From an uncultured Lachnospiraceae bacterium (GTDB lineage Bacteria; Bacillota; Clostridia; Lachnospirales; Lachnospiraceae), in assembly GCA_910587045.1 (NCBI GenBank), contig CAJULG010000022.1:1-24357 (forward strand): 24,357 nt of DNA. Reading direction: 5' to 3'. Position 1 is the stretch's first letter. Each line of letters opens with the position of its first letter. A program made the position numbers and the translations under genes. The notes under the pieces are model-generated. The model had not been told where the DNA came from, made no database searches, and saw nothing but the letters and a program-made list of their open reading frames with translations. Of this stretch, positions 1-6,533 are shown in pieces.

Positions 1-28
1 GACGTTCCTGGAGATATTTTCTTACTAA

Positions 29-101
29 TGGGCTATCGCCAAGCGGTAAGGCACAGGACTTTGACTCCTGCATTTCGCTGGTTCGAATCCAGCTAGCCCA
101 G
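29..101 (+). tRNA. tRNA-Gln (anticodon TTG)
   Basis: This is a complete cloverleaf. The acceptor stem TGGGCTA pairs with TAGCCCA, the anticodon loop reads CTTTGAC with anticodon TTG, and the T arm carries GTTCGAATCC. The discriminator base is G101. CCA is not encoded and must be added after transcription. The next tRNA starts 43 bases downstream, so the two are probably cotranscribed from a promoter left of the window. Confidence 0.95.
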
Positions 102-144
102 TTAGAAGGTTTTACCTTCATGGGATTCAATCTTATATTGGAAT

Positions 145-217
145 GGGATATTAGCTCAGGTGGTAGAGCACTTGACTTTTAATCAAGTTGTCCGGGGTTC
201 GAGTCCCCGATGTCTCA
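145..217 (+). tRNA. tRNA-Lys (anticodon TTT)
   Basis: Acceptor GGGATAT pairs with ATGTCTC (one G-T and one T-G wobble). The anticodon stem is CTTGA/TCAAG around the loop CTTTTAA, giving anticodon TTT. The T arm is CGGGG/CCCCG with loop TTCGAGT. The discriminator is A217 and CCA is not encoded. It is the last tRNA before an AT-rich accessory module. tRNA 3' ends are classic integration sites, but I found no second copy of its 3' end in this window. Confidence 0.95.
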
Positions 218-225
218 TGAACGAA

Positions 226-246
226 AAGCCTTGTAAATCAAGGCTT
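226..246. repeat. Perfect 8-bp inverted repeat after tRNA-Lys
   Basis: AAGCCTTG (226-233) and CAAGGCTT (239-246) form a perfect stem with loop TAAAT, nine bases after the tRNA. No T-run follows, so it is a poor terminator on its own. It could be an RNA processing signal or part of an old recombination site. Only the dyad itself is certain. Confidence 0.6.
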
Positions 247-256
247 GAGCGAAAAG

Positions 257-296
257 GAAGCACTCCAGCAGATGGGGTGCTTCACTTCTTTTGTTT
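257..296 (+). terminator. Probable terminator of the tRNA transcript
   Basis: GAAGCACTCC (257-266) pairs with GGGGTGCTTC (274-283) over 10 bp with one T-G wobble and loop AGCAGAT. It is followed by a T-rich tail with TTTT at 289-292 and TTT at 294-296. It lies between the tRNAs and the promoter of the ribbon-helix-helix gene, as expected for the end of the tRNA transcript. The T-run is interrupted, so efficiency is uncertain. Confidence 0.55.
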
Positions 297-337
297 ACCA
301 TGTACATGGTCCTAATTGTGTGATATACTATGTACAT
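297..337 (+). promoter_or_regulatory. Promoter with two TGTACA palindromes (likely operators)
   Basis: TGTACA (301-306, 4 of 6 matches to a -35) is 17 bases from TATACT (324-329, 5 of 6 matches to a -10). The -35 sits inside the perfect 14-base palindrome ACCATGTACATGGT (297-310). A second palindrome, ATGTACAT (330-337), lies at the expected start of transcription. The palindrome centres are 30 bp apart, about three helical turns, so they lie on the same face of the DNA. The first downstream gene encodes a ribbon-helix-helix protein, so autorepression is the natural inference. Confidence 0.6.
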
Positions 338-359
338 AATAGAAGAGAAGCGGCGAAAT

Positions 360-551
360 ATGCCATATAGTAAAATTAAGACGGAATATAACATGCAATA
401 TGCCAAAGAAAAACTTAAGCGTATTGCTTTGGATGTACAAAAAGAAAAATATGAGCAAATCCAAACAGCAGCCAAAAAAGCCAATGAATCAGTAAATGGC
501 TATATAAAAAAAGCAATTGATATTAGAATGGAGAACCAGCTAACAGAATAG
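360..551 (+). CDS. Small ribbon-helix-helix (Arc-type) DNA-binding protein
   Basis: A 63-residue basic protein. A short strand (LKRIALDV, about residues 19-26) is followed by two amphipathic helices (about 27-41 and 45-59), the MetJ/Arc ribbon-helix-helix layout; these proteins dimerise and read DNA with the strand. The frame stays open up to an ATG at 330, but that start overlaps the promoter palindrome and has no ribosome site. The ATG at 360 follows AGAAGAGAAG and is preferred. The gene opens a likely operon with the toxin-antitoxin pair 44 bases downstream and is probably its repressor, acting on the two TGTACA palindromes. It could instead be an antitoxin-like orphan. The fold assignment comes from pattern, not a search. 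Confidence 0.7.
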   Translation: MPYSKIKTEYNMQYAKEKLKRIALDVQKEKYEQIQTAAKKANESVNGYIKKAIDIRMENQLTE

Positions 552-595
552 CCACTCCTAAACCGCATACAATAACCAGGAAAGGAAGTGTTACC

Positions 596-820
596 ATGAG
601 TGATAGAGAAAAATTATATCAATTATTAGACACCGTACCAGATACCAAAATAGCCTATATTATCGGCTATATTCAAGGATTAACGATTGATGGTGTAGAT
701 ATTCCGAATAGTGAGACAATAGAAGCAATGAAAGAAGCTGATGAAATGATAGCAGCTGGAACAGGTCAACATTTTGAAGGCTCTGCAAAGGATTTTATAA
801 ATGCACTTCTGGAGGAATAA
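596..820 (+). CDS. RelB/DinJ-type antitoxin
   Basis: A 74-residue acidic protein preceded by a good ribosome site (AGGAAAGGAAG). The C-terminal half contains IPNSETIEAMKEAD followed by GTGQHF, typical of the toxin-wrapping tails of clostridial antitoxins paired with YafQ/RelE toxins. The N-terminal half is mainly helical and probably mediates dimerisation. It is less clearly a ribbon-helix-helix than canonical DinJ, which may be why a separate ribbon-helix-helix protein is encoded just upstream. The toxin gene starts two bases after its stop codon, so the two are translationally linked. It is expected to neutralise the toxin by direct binding; the exact subfamily is inferred. Confidence 0.8.
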   Translation: MSDREKLYQLLDTVPDTKIAYIIGYIQGLTIDGVDIPNSETIEAMKEADEMIAAGTGQHFEGSAKDFINALLEE

Positions 821-822
821 AA

Positions 823-1095
823 ATGTTGAAAATATCAGCAACCAATAAATTTAAAAAGGATTTGAAGATATGCCAAAAGCGAAAATACAATTTTGATTTA
901 CTGTATTCTGTGGTTGATACTCTGGCAATACCTGCACCACTGGAAGAAAAGAACAGGGAACATAATCTAAAAGGTGATTATGCCGGACATAAAGAATGTC
1001 ATATATCCCCGGATTGGCTGCTGATCTACAGGACTACAGATACAGAATTAATATTAGTCCGTACCGGCACCCATGCAGATCTGTTCAATATGTAG
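823..1095 (+). CDS. YafQ-family mRNA interferase toxin (RelE/ParE superfamily)
   Basis: A 90-residue basic protein of the usual YafQ length. Residues corresponding to the catalytic set of E. coli YafQ are all present with an offset of three: H47, H60, D64, W65, H84 and F88, in the contexts REHNLKG, CHISPDWLLIYR and GTHADLF. YafQ toxins bind the ribosome and cut mRNA in the A site, arresting growth until the antitoxin is restored. The intact residues suggest an active toxin. It is the last gene of the module and is followed after 27 bases by a strong terminator. Its AT-rich codon use contrasts with the LytTR operon beyond the terminator, which fits acquisition of the whole 360-1163 segment. 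Confidence 0.88.
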   Translation: MLKISATNKFKKDLKICQKRKYNFDLLYSVVDTLAIPAPLEEKNREHNLKGDYAGHKECHISPDWLLIYRTTDTELILVRTGTHADLFNM

Positions 1096-1122
1096 TATAC
1101 AAGGAAAGCTAATCATGGTAGC

Positions 1123-1163
1123 GGGGCTGTCGCACTAAATAATTAGTGCGACAGCCCCTTTTT
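1123..1163 (+). terminator. Perfect 16-bp stem terminator after the toxin
   Basis: GGGGCTGTCGCACTAA (1123-1138) pairs perfectly with 1143-1158 around the loop ATAA, followed directly by TTTTT (1159-1163). This is a textbook intrinsic terminator ending the toxin-antitoxin operon. Its right side marks the return to genes of more typical composition. Confidence 0.93.
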
Positions 1164-1279
1164 GTATTGTATCAGATACCAGCCGGGCCGGTCAGAGGCG
1201 GATATTGTACCGCATACTTCTGCCTGCCTTGTAAAAGCAGATTCTTTGAATTACACTGATTTCAGGAGGTGCATTTCAT

Positions 1280-1726
1280 ATGCGGATAGACATCATTCAC
1301 CATGAGGAGGATACGATCCGGGTTACGATCGCATGTAAGCATAGCAATGCCGGCATCGACCGGTTGAAACGGCATATTGAGGCATGGGAGGAAAGGATAA
1401 AGGGGAAGTCAGAAGGTCAGACGGTCTTTGTGGAACTATCCCGGGTGCTTTATTTCGAGACGGTTGACAACCGGAGCTTTGCATATACCTCAGATCAGGT
1501 AGTAGAGATCGAACAGAAGCTGTATGAGCTGGAACTGCTCCTGGAACAGCAGGAGACATTCGTCCGGAGTTCGAAGTCGCAGATCATCAATATGAATAAG
1601 ATCATCCGTTTGAAGCCGGAGCTGAACCGTACGATTCAGGCAGTCATGTGTAACGGGGAACGACTGTATATTTCCCGCAGATATGCTCAGGGAATAAAGC
1701 GGCGTTTAGGAATAATAGGAGGATGA
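1280..1726 (+). CDS. LytTR-domain transcription regulator
   Basis: A 148-residue protein with no receiver domain. The C-terminal two thirds (about 45-146) form a LytTR DNA-binding domain, with VLYFETVDNRSFAY, the FVRSSKSQIINMNKI segment and the terminal GERLYISRRYAQGIKRRL. The N-terminal ~40 residues are variable in these stand-alone forms. The start is preceded by CAGGAGGT at eight bases. Stand-alone LytTR proteins next to a DUF3021 membrane protein are a common Firmicutes arrangement in which the membrane partner is thought to control the regulator. Its stop overlaps the ATGA of the next frame, so the three genes at 1280-2774 are one operon. A weak possible promoter is TTGTAA (1229-1234) with TACACT (1252-1257). 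The inducer is unknown. Confidence 0.88.
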   Translation: MRIDIIHHEEDTIRVTIACKHSNAGIDRLKRHIEAWEERIKGKSEGQTVFVELSRVLYFETVDNRSFAYTSDQVVEIEQKLYELELLLEQQETFVRSSKSQIINMNKIIRLKPELNRTIQAVMCNGERLYISRRYAQGIKRRLGIIGG

Positions 1727-1728
1727 AT

Positions 1729-2205
1729 ATGAACAGGGAGAAATTAAAAACCTTTTTGCTCTGGATGCGTAATGGTATCTGTATAAGCTTTACCTGGCTG
1801 ATCGCATTACTTCTCTTGCGAAATACTGTGGCGGGGATCGAAGGGATATCTACCCTTTTTTTGTGGCAGCTTTTGCTGTTTGTCATCGGAGGAGCACTTA
1901 TTTTTACACTGCTGTTTTCCAGTATTTTGTTTCGACGGGCCGGCTTTGTGCCCAGGCTGACCGCATTTCTGCTGCTCTTTGGCATTTATGAAAGCATCTG
2001 CTTTTATCAGTTTGGATTGTTTCAGAAGCAGGGAAGTCTGCTGCAATGGATGATCTTTGCAGGGATCATTCTGGTTCTTTATATTCTGTCTGTTGGTATA
2101 TTCCTGATCTGCCGGGAGAAGAAGGGAGCGGAGTATACTGCAGCATTGAAGCAATATCAACAGGAACAAATGAAACAACCGGAAATGGAAGGGGAAAAAG
2201 AATGA
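1729..2205 (+). CDS. DUF3021 four-helix membrane protein
   Basis: A 158-residue protein with four predicted membrane segments (about residues 17-32, 44-66, 77-97 and 106-127) and a charged, glutamine-rich cytoplasmic tail. Size, topology and position directly after a LytTR gene match DUF3021. An ATG at 1723 is in frame, but the ribosome site AGGAGG (1717-1722) touches it. The ATG at 1729 has six bases of spacing and is chosen. The family's biochemical role is not established; by context it is probably the membrane-bound modulator of the LytTR regulator. The next gene starts in a four-base ATGA overlap (2202-2205). Confidence 0.8.
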   Translation: MNREKLKTFLLWMRNGICISFTWLIALLLLRNTVAGIEGISTLFLWQLLLFVIGGALIFTLLFSSILFRRAGFVPRLTAFLLLFGIYESICFYQFGLFQKQGSLLQWMIFAGIILVLYILSVGIFLICREKKGAEYTAALKQYQQEQMKQPEMEGEKE

Positions 2206-2774
2206 ACGAATATGATATGCAGGAAGCAATTCAATCCATGCGGCAGGATTCTGCGGCAAAAAATAAGCGGGGCATAGCTTTTATCGGGGCCTCGATCGTA
2301 ATATGGCTGGGCATTCTGATCATTCAGCGAATGGAACTGCCCGTAAATACCAGGAACTTATATTCCTTTTTTATGACATCCTTATTAATGCCTCTGGCGG
2401 CCATGATCACCAGGATTCTGGGCATACGGATGCAGAATGTGAAAAATCCCCTGAATCGTCTGGGATTTCTTTTTACAGTAAATCAGATGATTTACATTAT
2501 GATCGCCGGCTGGGTGTATTCGGTTATGCCGGAGCGGATGATCATGGTGCTGGCGATGGTATTCGGCGGACATCTGCTGCCCTTTGCCTGGCTTTATATT
2601 TCAAAGGCTTATGCAGTATCTGCGATCGTTGTCTCCCTTGGTGCTCTGATCATCGGCTGCTGCTTTCCATCATGGGTAGTTGCTGCAGGTATGCTGATCT
2701 ACGAAGGCTTTTTTACTCTGTGGCTCTTTCTGGAAAACAGGAGATTAGAAAGCCGGATGTGCAGGGCAGAATAA
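2202..2774 (+). CDS. Six-helix membrane protein, probably DUF7010 family
   Basis: A 190-residue protein starting in the ATGA overlap with the DUF3021 gene, after GGAAGGGG. The frame is open further upstream, but that part lies inside the DUF3021 gene and has no ribosome site. A charged N-terminus (about 1-22) precedes roughly six hydrophobic segments (24-41, 52-72, 87-108, 112-131, 137-155, 157-177) and a short basic tail. The order NPLNRLG, then GGHLLPFAWLYISKAY, then LLFLEN-like ending resembles DUF7010 proteins of Bacillus as I remember them; this is recognition by eye. Function is unknown. Coupling to the LytTR/DUF3021 pair suggests it is the target or a second modulator of that switch. 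Confidence 0.65.
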   Translation: MNEYDMQEAIQSMRQDSAAKNKRGIAFIGASIVIWLGILIIQRMELPVNTRNLYSFFMTSLLMPLAAMITRILGIRMQNVKNPLNRLGFLFTVNQMIYIMIAGWVYSVMPERMIMVLAMVFGGHLLPFAWLYISKAYAVSAIVVSLGALIIGCCFPSWVVAAGMLIYEGFFTLWLFLENRRLESRMCRAE

Positions 2775-2794
2775 CCAGGATTCTGCATTAACAG

Positions 2795-2823
2795 TTGTAA
2801 AAATCAGAAATGTATATTAATAT
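2795..2823 (+). promoter_or_regulatory. Possible promoter for the DUF389-aroB operon
   Basis: TTGTAA (2795-2800) is separated by 17 bases from TAATAT (2818-2823), in the AT-rich gap between the LytTR operon and the DUF389 gene. Each hexamer matches consensus at four of six positions, so this is only a candidate. Confidence 0.35.
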
Positions 2824-2861
2824 TAGATTTGTTAACATAGGGAAAAGCGGGGAATATTAAT

Positions 2862-4262
2862 ATGCAGAAGAATAAAAAAGAAGCAGATGAAGCACAGGGT
2901 GGAATTCGAAAGTATTTTCACGACCTGTTCGATCTGCGTGATGATATGATGAGCTATGAGGAAATTGACGAGATGATGGAAGAGAATACCGTCATTCATG
3001 GTGCCAATATGTGGATCCTCATGCTGGCAGTACTGATCGCCTCCATTGGACTGAATGTAAATTCCACGGCGGTCATCATTGGCGCCATGCTGATCTCGCC
3101 ACTAATGAGCGGGATCATGACAATGGGCTTCTCTCTTGCGGTGCGGGATCTGACCCTGTTGAAACGGTCGCTGATCCGCTTTGGAACCCAGGTGGTGATC
3201 AGCCTGATAGCGGCCACCTTGTACTTTGTGATCACGCCATTAAGCGATCCTACCACAGAGATGATCGCCCGGACCAGCCCTACCCTGTGGGATGTGATGA
3301 TCGCTCTATTTGGCGGTATCGCAGGCATGATCGGAAATACCCGGCAGAAAAAGGGGAATGTGATTCCCGGTGTGGCGATTGCGACTGCGCTGATGCCGCC
3401 GCTTTGTACTGCCGGATACGGAATTGCTTCTCTGCAGCCCAGATTTATCTTCGGGGCATTCTATCTGTTTCTGATCAATACGTTATTTATCATGCTTTCT
3501 TCCGCTCTTGTAGTACTGATTCTGGGCGTACCCCGGCATAAGTATCTCCGCCAGGCACAGCAGAAGCGGATCAACCGTGCCATTATCGCAATCACCATCA
3601 TTACCATTATTCCGAGTGTATACATAGGCGCTAAGACAGTCCGGGATTCTGTGATCGAGCATAATGTATCCGGTTATCTGAATAATGAATTCGTATTCCC
3701 GGATACGCAGTTGGTACAGAGCAGTACGGATAAGCTGAATAAGGTGATTTCAGTTTCACTGGTCGGCGTGCCTGTGGAGGAGGAAGTGCTTACGGTTCTG
3801 GAGAAGGAGCTTTCCCGTTACAATCTGGAAGGGTATACCCTCCGTGTGACTCAGAATTCGATCCCGATGGAGGGTGAAGTCGAGGATACGGATAAGATCA
3901 CCATTGCCATACAGGAGAATACCATATCCGAGCTGCAGACACAGTTAAAGGAGCAGGAAGGCCAGTTGGATGCAATGGAAAAGAGTGTAAGGGCTTATGA
4001 GGAAGAAAAGGCATCAGCGATCGACTATCAGGGAATATCAGACCGGGCAAGGACGATATTTCAGAAGCTTGGCAGTTGCAGTTGCGGGATGATGTCGGAT
4101 GCAGATGGTGATTATATTATGTTTGTGGCAGAATCATCAGAGACCTTGTCAGAGGAGGAGCAGCAGACGCTTACCAACTGGTTAAAGACGGAAACCGGAC
4201 TGAATCGTGTGGAGCTGCTGATAAAGGAGATCGTGGAGGAAGAGGAAGATGAGCAGATTTAA
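2862..4262 (+). CDS. DUF389-family membrane protein
   Basis: A 466-residue protein. About seven hydrophobic segments lie between residues 48 and 258 and contain the DUF389 hallmarks: LNVNSTAVIIGAMLISPLM (about 64-82), FGGIAGMIGNTR (about 150-161) and GVAIATALMPPLCTAGYG (about 170-187). The remaining ~200 residues form a soluble domain with a probable coiled coil near 350-390. DUF389 proteins are widespread and lack an agreed function; some resemble transporters. The gene overlaps aroB by 14 bases, and the aroB ribosome site lies inside its last codons, so translation of the two is coupled. Metabolic logic for pairing it with aroB is not evident. Confidence 0.87.
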   Translation: MQKNKKEADEAQGGIRKYFHDLFDLRDDMMSYEEIDEMMEENTVIHGANMWILMLAVLIASIGLNVNSTAVIIGAMLISPLMSGIMTMGFSLAVRDLTLLKRSLIRFGTQVVISLIAATLYFVITPLSDPTTEMIARTSPTLWDVMIALFGGIAGMIGNTRQKKGNVIPGVAIATALMPPLCTAGYGIASLQPRFIFGAFYLFLINTLFIMLSSALVVLILGVPRHKYLRQAQQKRINRAIIAITIITIIPSVYIGAKTVRDSVIEHNVSGYLNNEFVFPDTQLVQSSTDKLNKVISVSLVGVPVEEEVLTVLEKELSRYNLEGYTLRVTQNSIPMEGEVEDTDKITIAIQENTISELQTQLKEQEGQLDAMEKSVRAYEEEKASAIDYQGISDRARTIFQKLGSCSCGMMSDADGDYIMFVAESSETLSEEEQQTLTNWLKTETGLNRVELLIKEIVEEEEDEQI

Positions 4263-5364
4263 GGTAGAACTGAAGAAAATAGTGGATGACAGCTATGATA
4301 TCGAGATCGGATTTGGCTTAGAGCATACATTGCTCACGGATATTCAGAATGGTCTGGCGGGAGCGCTGCACCGCTTTGCAGTGATCACGGACAGTACGGT
4401 AAAGGACTTATACGGAGACCGGATTTATCAGATGTTACTGGAGGCCGGTTATCAGGCGGATCTGTTTGTCTTTCCTGCGGGAGAGACCAGCAAGACCCGG
4501 AGGACAAAGGAACAGCTTGAGGATGCTATGCTGGCGAAGGGATATCGCAGGGACTGTTGTATTATTGCAGTCGGCGGCGGCGTTGTCACGGATCTGGCTG
4601 GTTTTGTAGCGGGAACCTATGGCAGAGGGGTTCCGTTCATTAATTATGCGACCACGCTGCTGGCGGCGGCAGATGCGTCCGTTGGAGGAAAGACCGCAGT
4701 GGATACTCCGCTGGCAACGAATCTGATCGGTTTATTCAATCAGCCCAGAAAGGTATATCTGGATGTAGCTGCATGGAAGACACTGCCCGCAGACCAGGTG
4801 TCCAGCGGTCTGGCGGAGACCATCAAGCATGCCATCATTGCCAGTCAGGAGCTCTTTCAGTATCTGGATGCACATATGGAGGAGTTACTTACCATAGAAC
4901 CGGAGGCCTGCGCGCATATTGCACAGGAAAACTGTAAAATAAAGTACCAGGTAGTCATGAAGGACGAGCGAGAGAGCGGTCTGCGGGAAATCCTGAATCT
5001 GGGACATACAGTGGGACGTGCCATAGAAACGGTAAGCGGTTACCGGCTGCTGCACGGGGAGGCAGTTTCCATCGGTCTGGTGGCGGAAGCAGAGCTGGCG
5101 CTCCAGCTTGGATATGTAACAGAGGCAGAGCGGGATGCCGTAGTTTCCTTATTGCAGAAGGCGAAGCTTCCTACCGGGATTCCCGATTATATCGACCGGG
5201 AGGAGCTGGTAAAGAAGCTTTATACAGATAAGAAGGTGCGGGATGGTAAGCTGCGTTTTGTGATCCAGAAGGGGATCGGAAATGTGGTTGAATTTGAGCA
5301 GGGAGTGTTTGCAACACCGATCGAGGAAGCGGTTGCAAGGGAAATTATCATGAAGCTTTCGTAA
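4249..5364 (+). CDS. aroB: 3-dehydroquinate synthase
   Basis: AroB converts DAHP to 3-dehydroquinate, the second step of the shikimate pathway, in the cytoplasm using NAD and a divalent metal. The 371-residue length is normal. Seen in order: the nucleotide-binding GGGVVTD (109-115), ATTLLAAADASVGGKTAVD (about 134-152), metal ligands E190 (GLAETIKH), H253 (NLGHTVG) and H269 (LLHGEAV). In the conserved GHTxGHAxE motif the second histidine is arginine here (R257, codon CGT at 5017-5019); the corresponding His lies in the active site of characterised fungal enzymes. The start is an ATG after GGAGGAAGAGG inside the DUF389 gene. No other shikimate genes are nearby. Confidence 0.95.
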   Translation: MSRFKVELKKIVDDSYDIEIGFGLEHTLLTDIQNGLAGALHRFAVITDSTVKDLYGDRIYQMLLEAGYQADLFVFPAGETSKTRRTKEQLEDAMLAKGYRRDCCIIAVGGGVVTDLAGFVAGTYGRGVPFINYATTLLAAADASVGGKTAVDTPLATNLIGLFNQPRKVYLDVAAWKTLPADQVSSGLAETIKHAIIASQELFQYLDAHMEELLTIEPEACAHIAQENCKIKYQVVMKDERESGLREILNLGHTVGRAIETVSGYRLLHGEAVSIGLVAEAELALQLGYVTEAERDAVVSLLQKAKLPTGIPDYIDREELVKKLYTDKKVRDGKLRFVIQKGIGNVVEFEQGVFATPIEEAVAREIIMKLS

Positions 5365-5380
5365 TTACCGTAGGAGCAGG

Positions 5381-5818
5381 TTGAGATTAAAAGGAATGAA
5401 GAACATTATGCTGTCTCATAAAATGAAAATGCGAACCGGTTATGCGGTCATTACAGTGCTCCTGCTTATTGCAGAGGTTCTGATCGCCCTTTATGTACAC
5501 GACGACTTTGTACGTCCCTATGTGGGAGACGCTCTGGTGGTTGTGGTGATCTATTCCTTTATCCGGATCTGGCTGCCGGAGAAGATCCCGCTCCTGCCAT
5601 TATATGTATTTTTATTTGCTGTTTTCGTGGAGGTCATGCAGTATTTTGACCTGGTTATGCTATTGGGACTGGAGGGAAACCGCTTTTTTCGAATATTACT
5701 TGGTGCAACCTTTGATCTCAAAGATATCATATGCTATGGAGCAGGCTGTCTGAGTCTGGGGATATGGGAGTGGATTTATTACCGGCATTGTAGAAGAAAG
5801 CATTTACAGGAGGGATAG
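5381..5818 (+). CDS. DUF2809 small membrane protein
   Basis: A protein of up to 145 residues with about four hydrophobic segments and the DUF2809-like stretch DDFVRPYVGDALVV, followed by a loop ending in RILLGATFDLKDIICY. The start is uncertain. TTG at 5381 follows TAGGAGCAGG closely. ATG at 5396 has AAAAGGA touching it. ATG at 5408 has AAGGA at 12 bases. I keep the longest form because its ribosome site is the best spaced. The gene follows aroB by 16 bases, so it is probably cotranscribed. Function of the family is unknown. Confidence 0.78.
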   Translation: MRLKGMKNIMLSHKMKMRTGYAVITVLLLIAEVLIALYVHDDFVRPYVGDALVVVVIYSFIRIWLPEKIPLLPLYVFLFAVFVEVMQYFDLVMLLGLEGNRFFRILLGATFDLKDIICYGAGCLSLGIWEWIYYRHCRRKHLQEG

Positions 5819-5881
5819 TGTATGTGGCTGGTATTATAGTAATATAGCATACAGACGCGTAAGCAGCAGGAAGGAATCACT

Positions 5882-6511
5882 TTGGAGCGAGAGAAACGAA
5901 ATAAGTTCATATTGGCAGCAGCAGGACTTCTCCTGCTCGGACTGGCATACATCCTCTGGGCGGTTTCGCCGGAAGAAGGAAATCTGGACAGCAGGATCCT
6001 GTTGTTTTTGCAGGAGAATATCCGGAATCCCATCCTGAATCCGGTTCTGATCTGTATTACAACACTTGGAAATGCAGGTGCCATTTGGATCGCAGGAACG
6101 ATAGCCTTGTGTATCTGTAAGAGGACGAGGCGGATCGGCATCATCTGTGCCTGTTCATTAACAGTGGCATTCCTTTTGAATAACCTGTTTCTTAAGAATC
6201 TGGTGGGACGGATCCGTCCCTATGAGGTGGTTGCAGGTCTGCAGGCAATCATCGCCAGACCGGTCGATGCCTCCTTTCCGTCCGGCCATACCAGCAGCGG
6301 GTTTTCCGTAGCATGGGTACTGCTCCGTAATGTACCGAAGCGATACGGAATTCCCGCTGTATGTCTGGCCGCCCTGATCGGATTTTCCCGCCTGTATGTA
6401 GGGGTGCATTATCCGACCGATGTTCTGGTCGGAATGCTGATCGGCATTGGATGTGCTTATCTGGCAGATGCCCTGGTAAAACGTTATGGACAGAGAGGAA
6501 TGACCAGATAA
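5882..6511 (+). CDS. PAP2-superfamily membrane phosphatase
   Basis: A 209-residue integral membrane protein with the complete phosphatase signature: KNLVGRIRP (K105, R112, P113), FPSGHTSSG with H136, and SRLYVGVHYPTD with R170, H176 and D180. Such enzymes remove phosphate from lipid phosphates, typically undecaprenyl pyrophosphate or phosphatidic acid, on the outer face of the membrane through a phosphohistidine intermediate. It starts with TTG, preceded by AGGAAGGA at about seven bases. Substrate cannot be read from sequence; undecaprenyl pyrophosphate recycling is the common role for this size. It sits 63 bases after the DUF2809 gene and ends in a terminator shared with the convergent permease. 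Confidence 0.9.
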   Translation: MEREKRNKFILAAAGLLLLGLAYILWAVSPEEGNLDSRILLFLQENIRNPILNPVLICITTLGNAGAIWIAGTIALCICKRTRRIGIICACSLTVAFLLNNLFLKNLVGRIRPYEVVAGLQAIIARPVDASFPSGHTSSGFSVAWVLLRNVPKRYGIPAVCLAALIGFSRLYVGVHYPTDVLVGMLIGIGCAYLADALVKRYGQRGMTR

Positions 6512-6533
6512 GCAGAATTGGTATTCCTCTTTT
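6494..6533 (+). terminator. Terminator spanning the end of the PAP2 gene
   Basis: AGAGGAAT (6494-6501) pairs with ATTCCTCT (6523-6530), and after a one-base bulge ACCA (6503-6506) pairs with TGGT (6519-6522). A TTTT run covers 6530-6533. The stem includes the PAP2 stop codon and the T-run reaches the permease stop codon on the other strand. It separates the two convergent operons. Confidence 0.75.

Noticed and set aside
2046..2201. Longer N-terminus for the DUF7010-like gene
   Set aside because: The 52 extra codons lie inside the DUF3021 gene in another frame. The ATG at 2202 has a ribosome site and the usual ATGA overlap.
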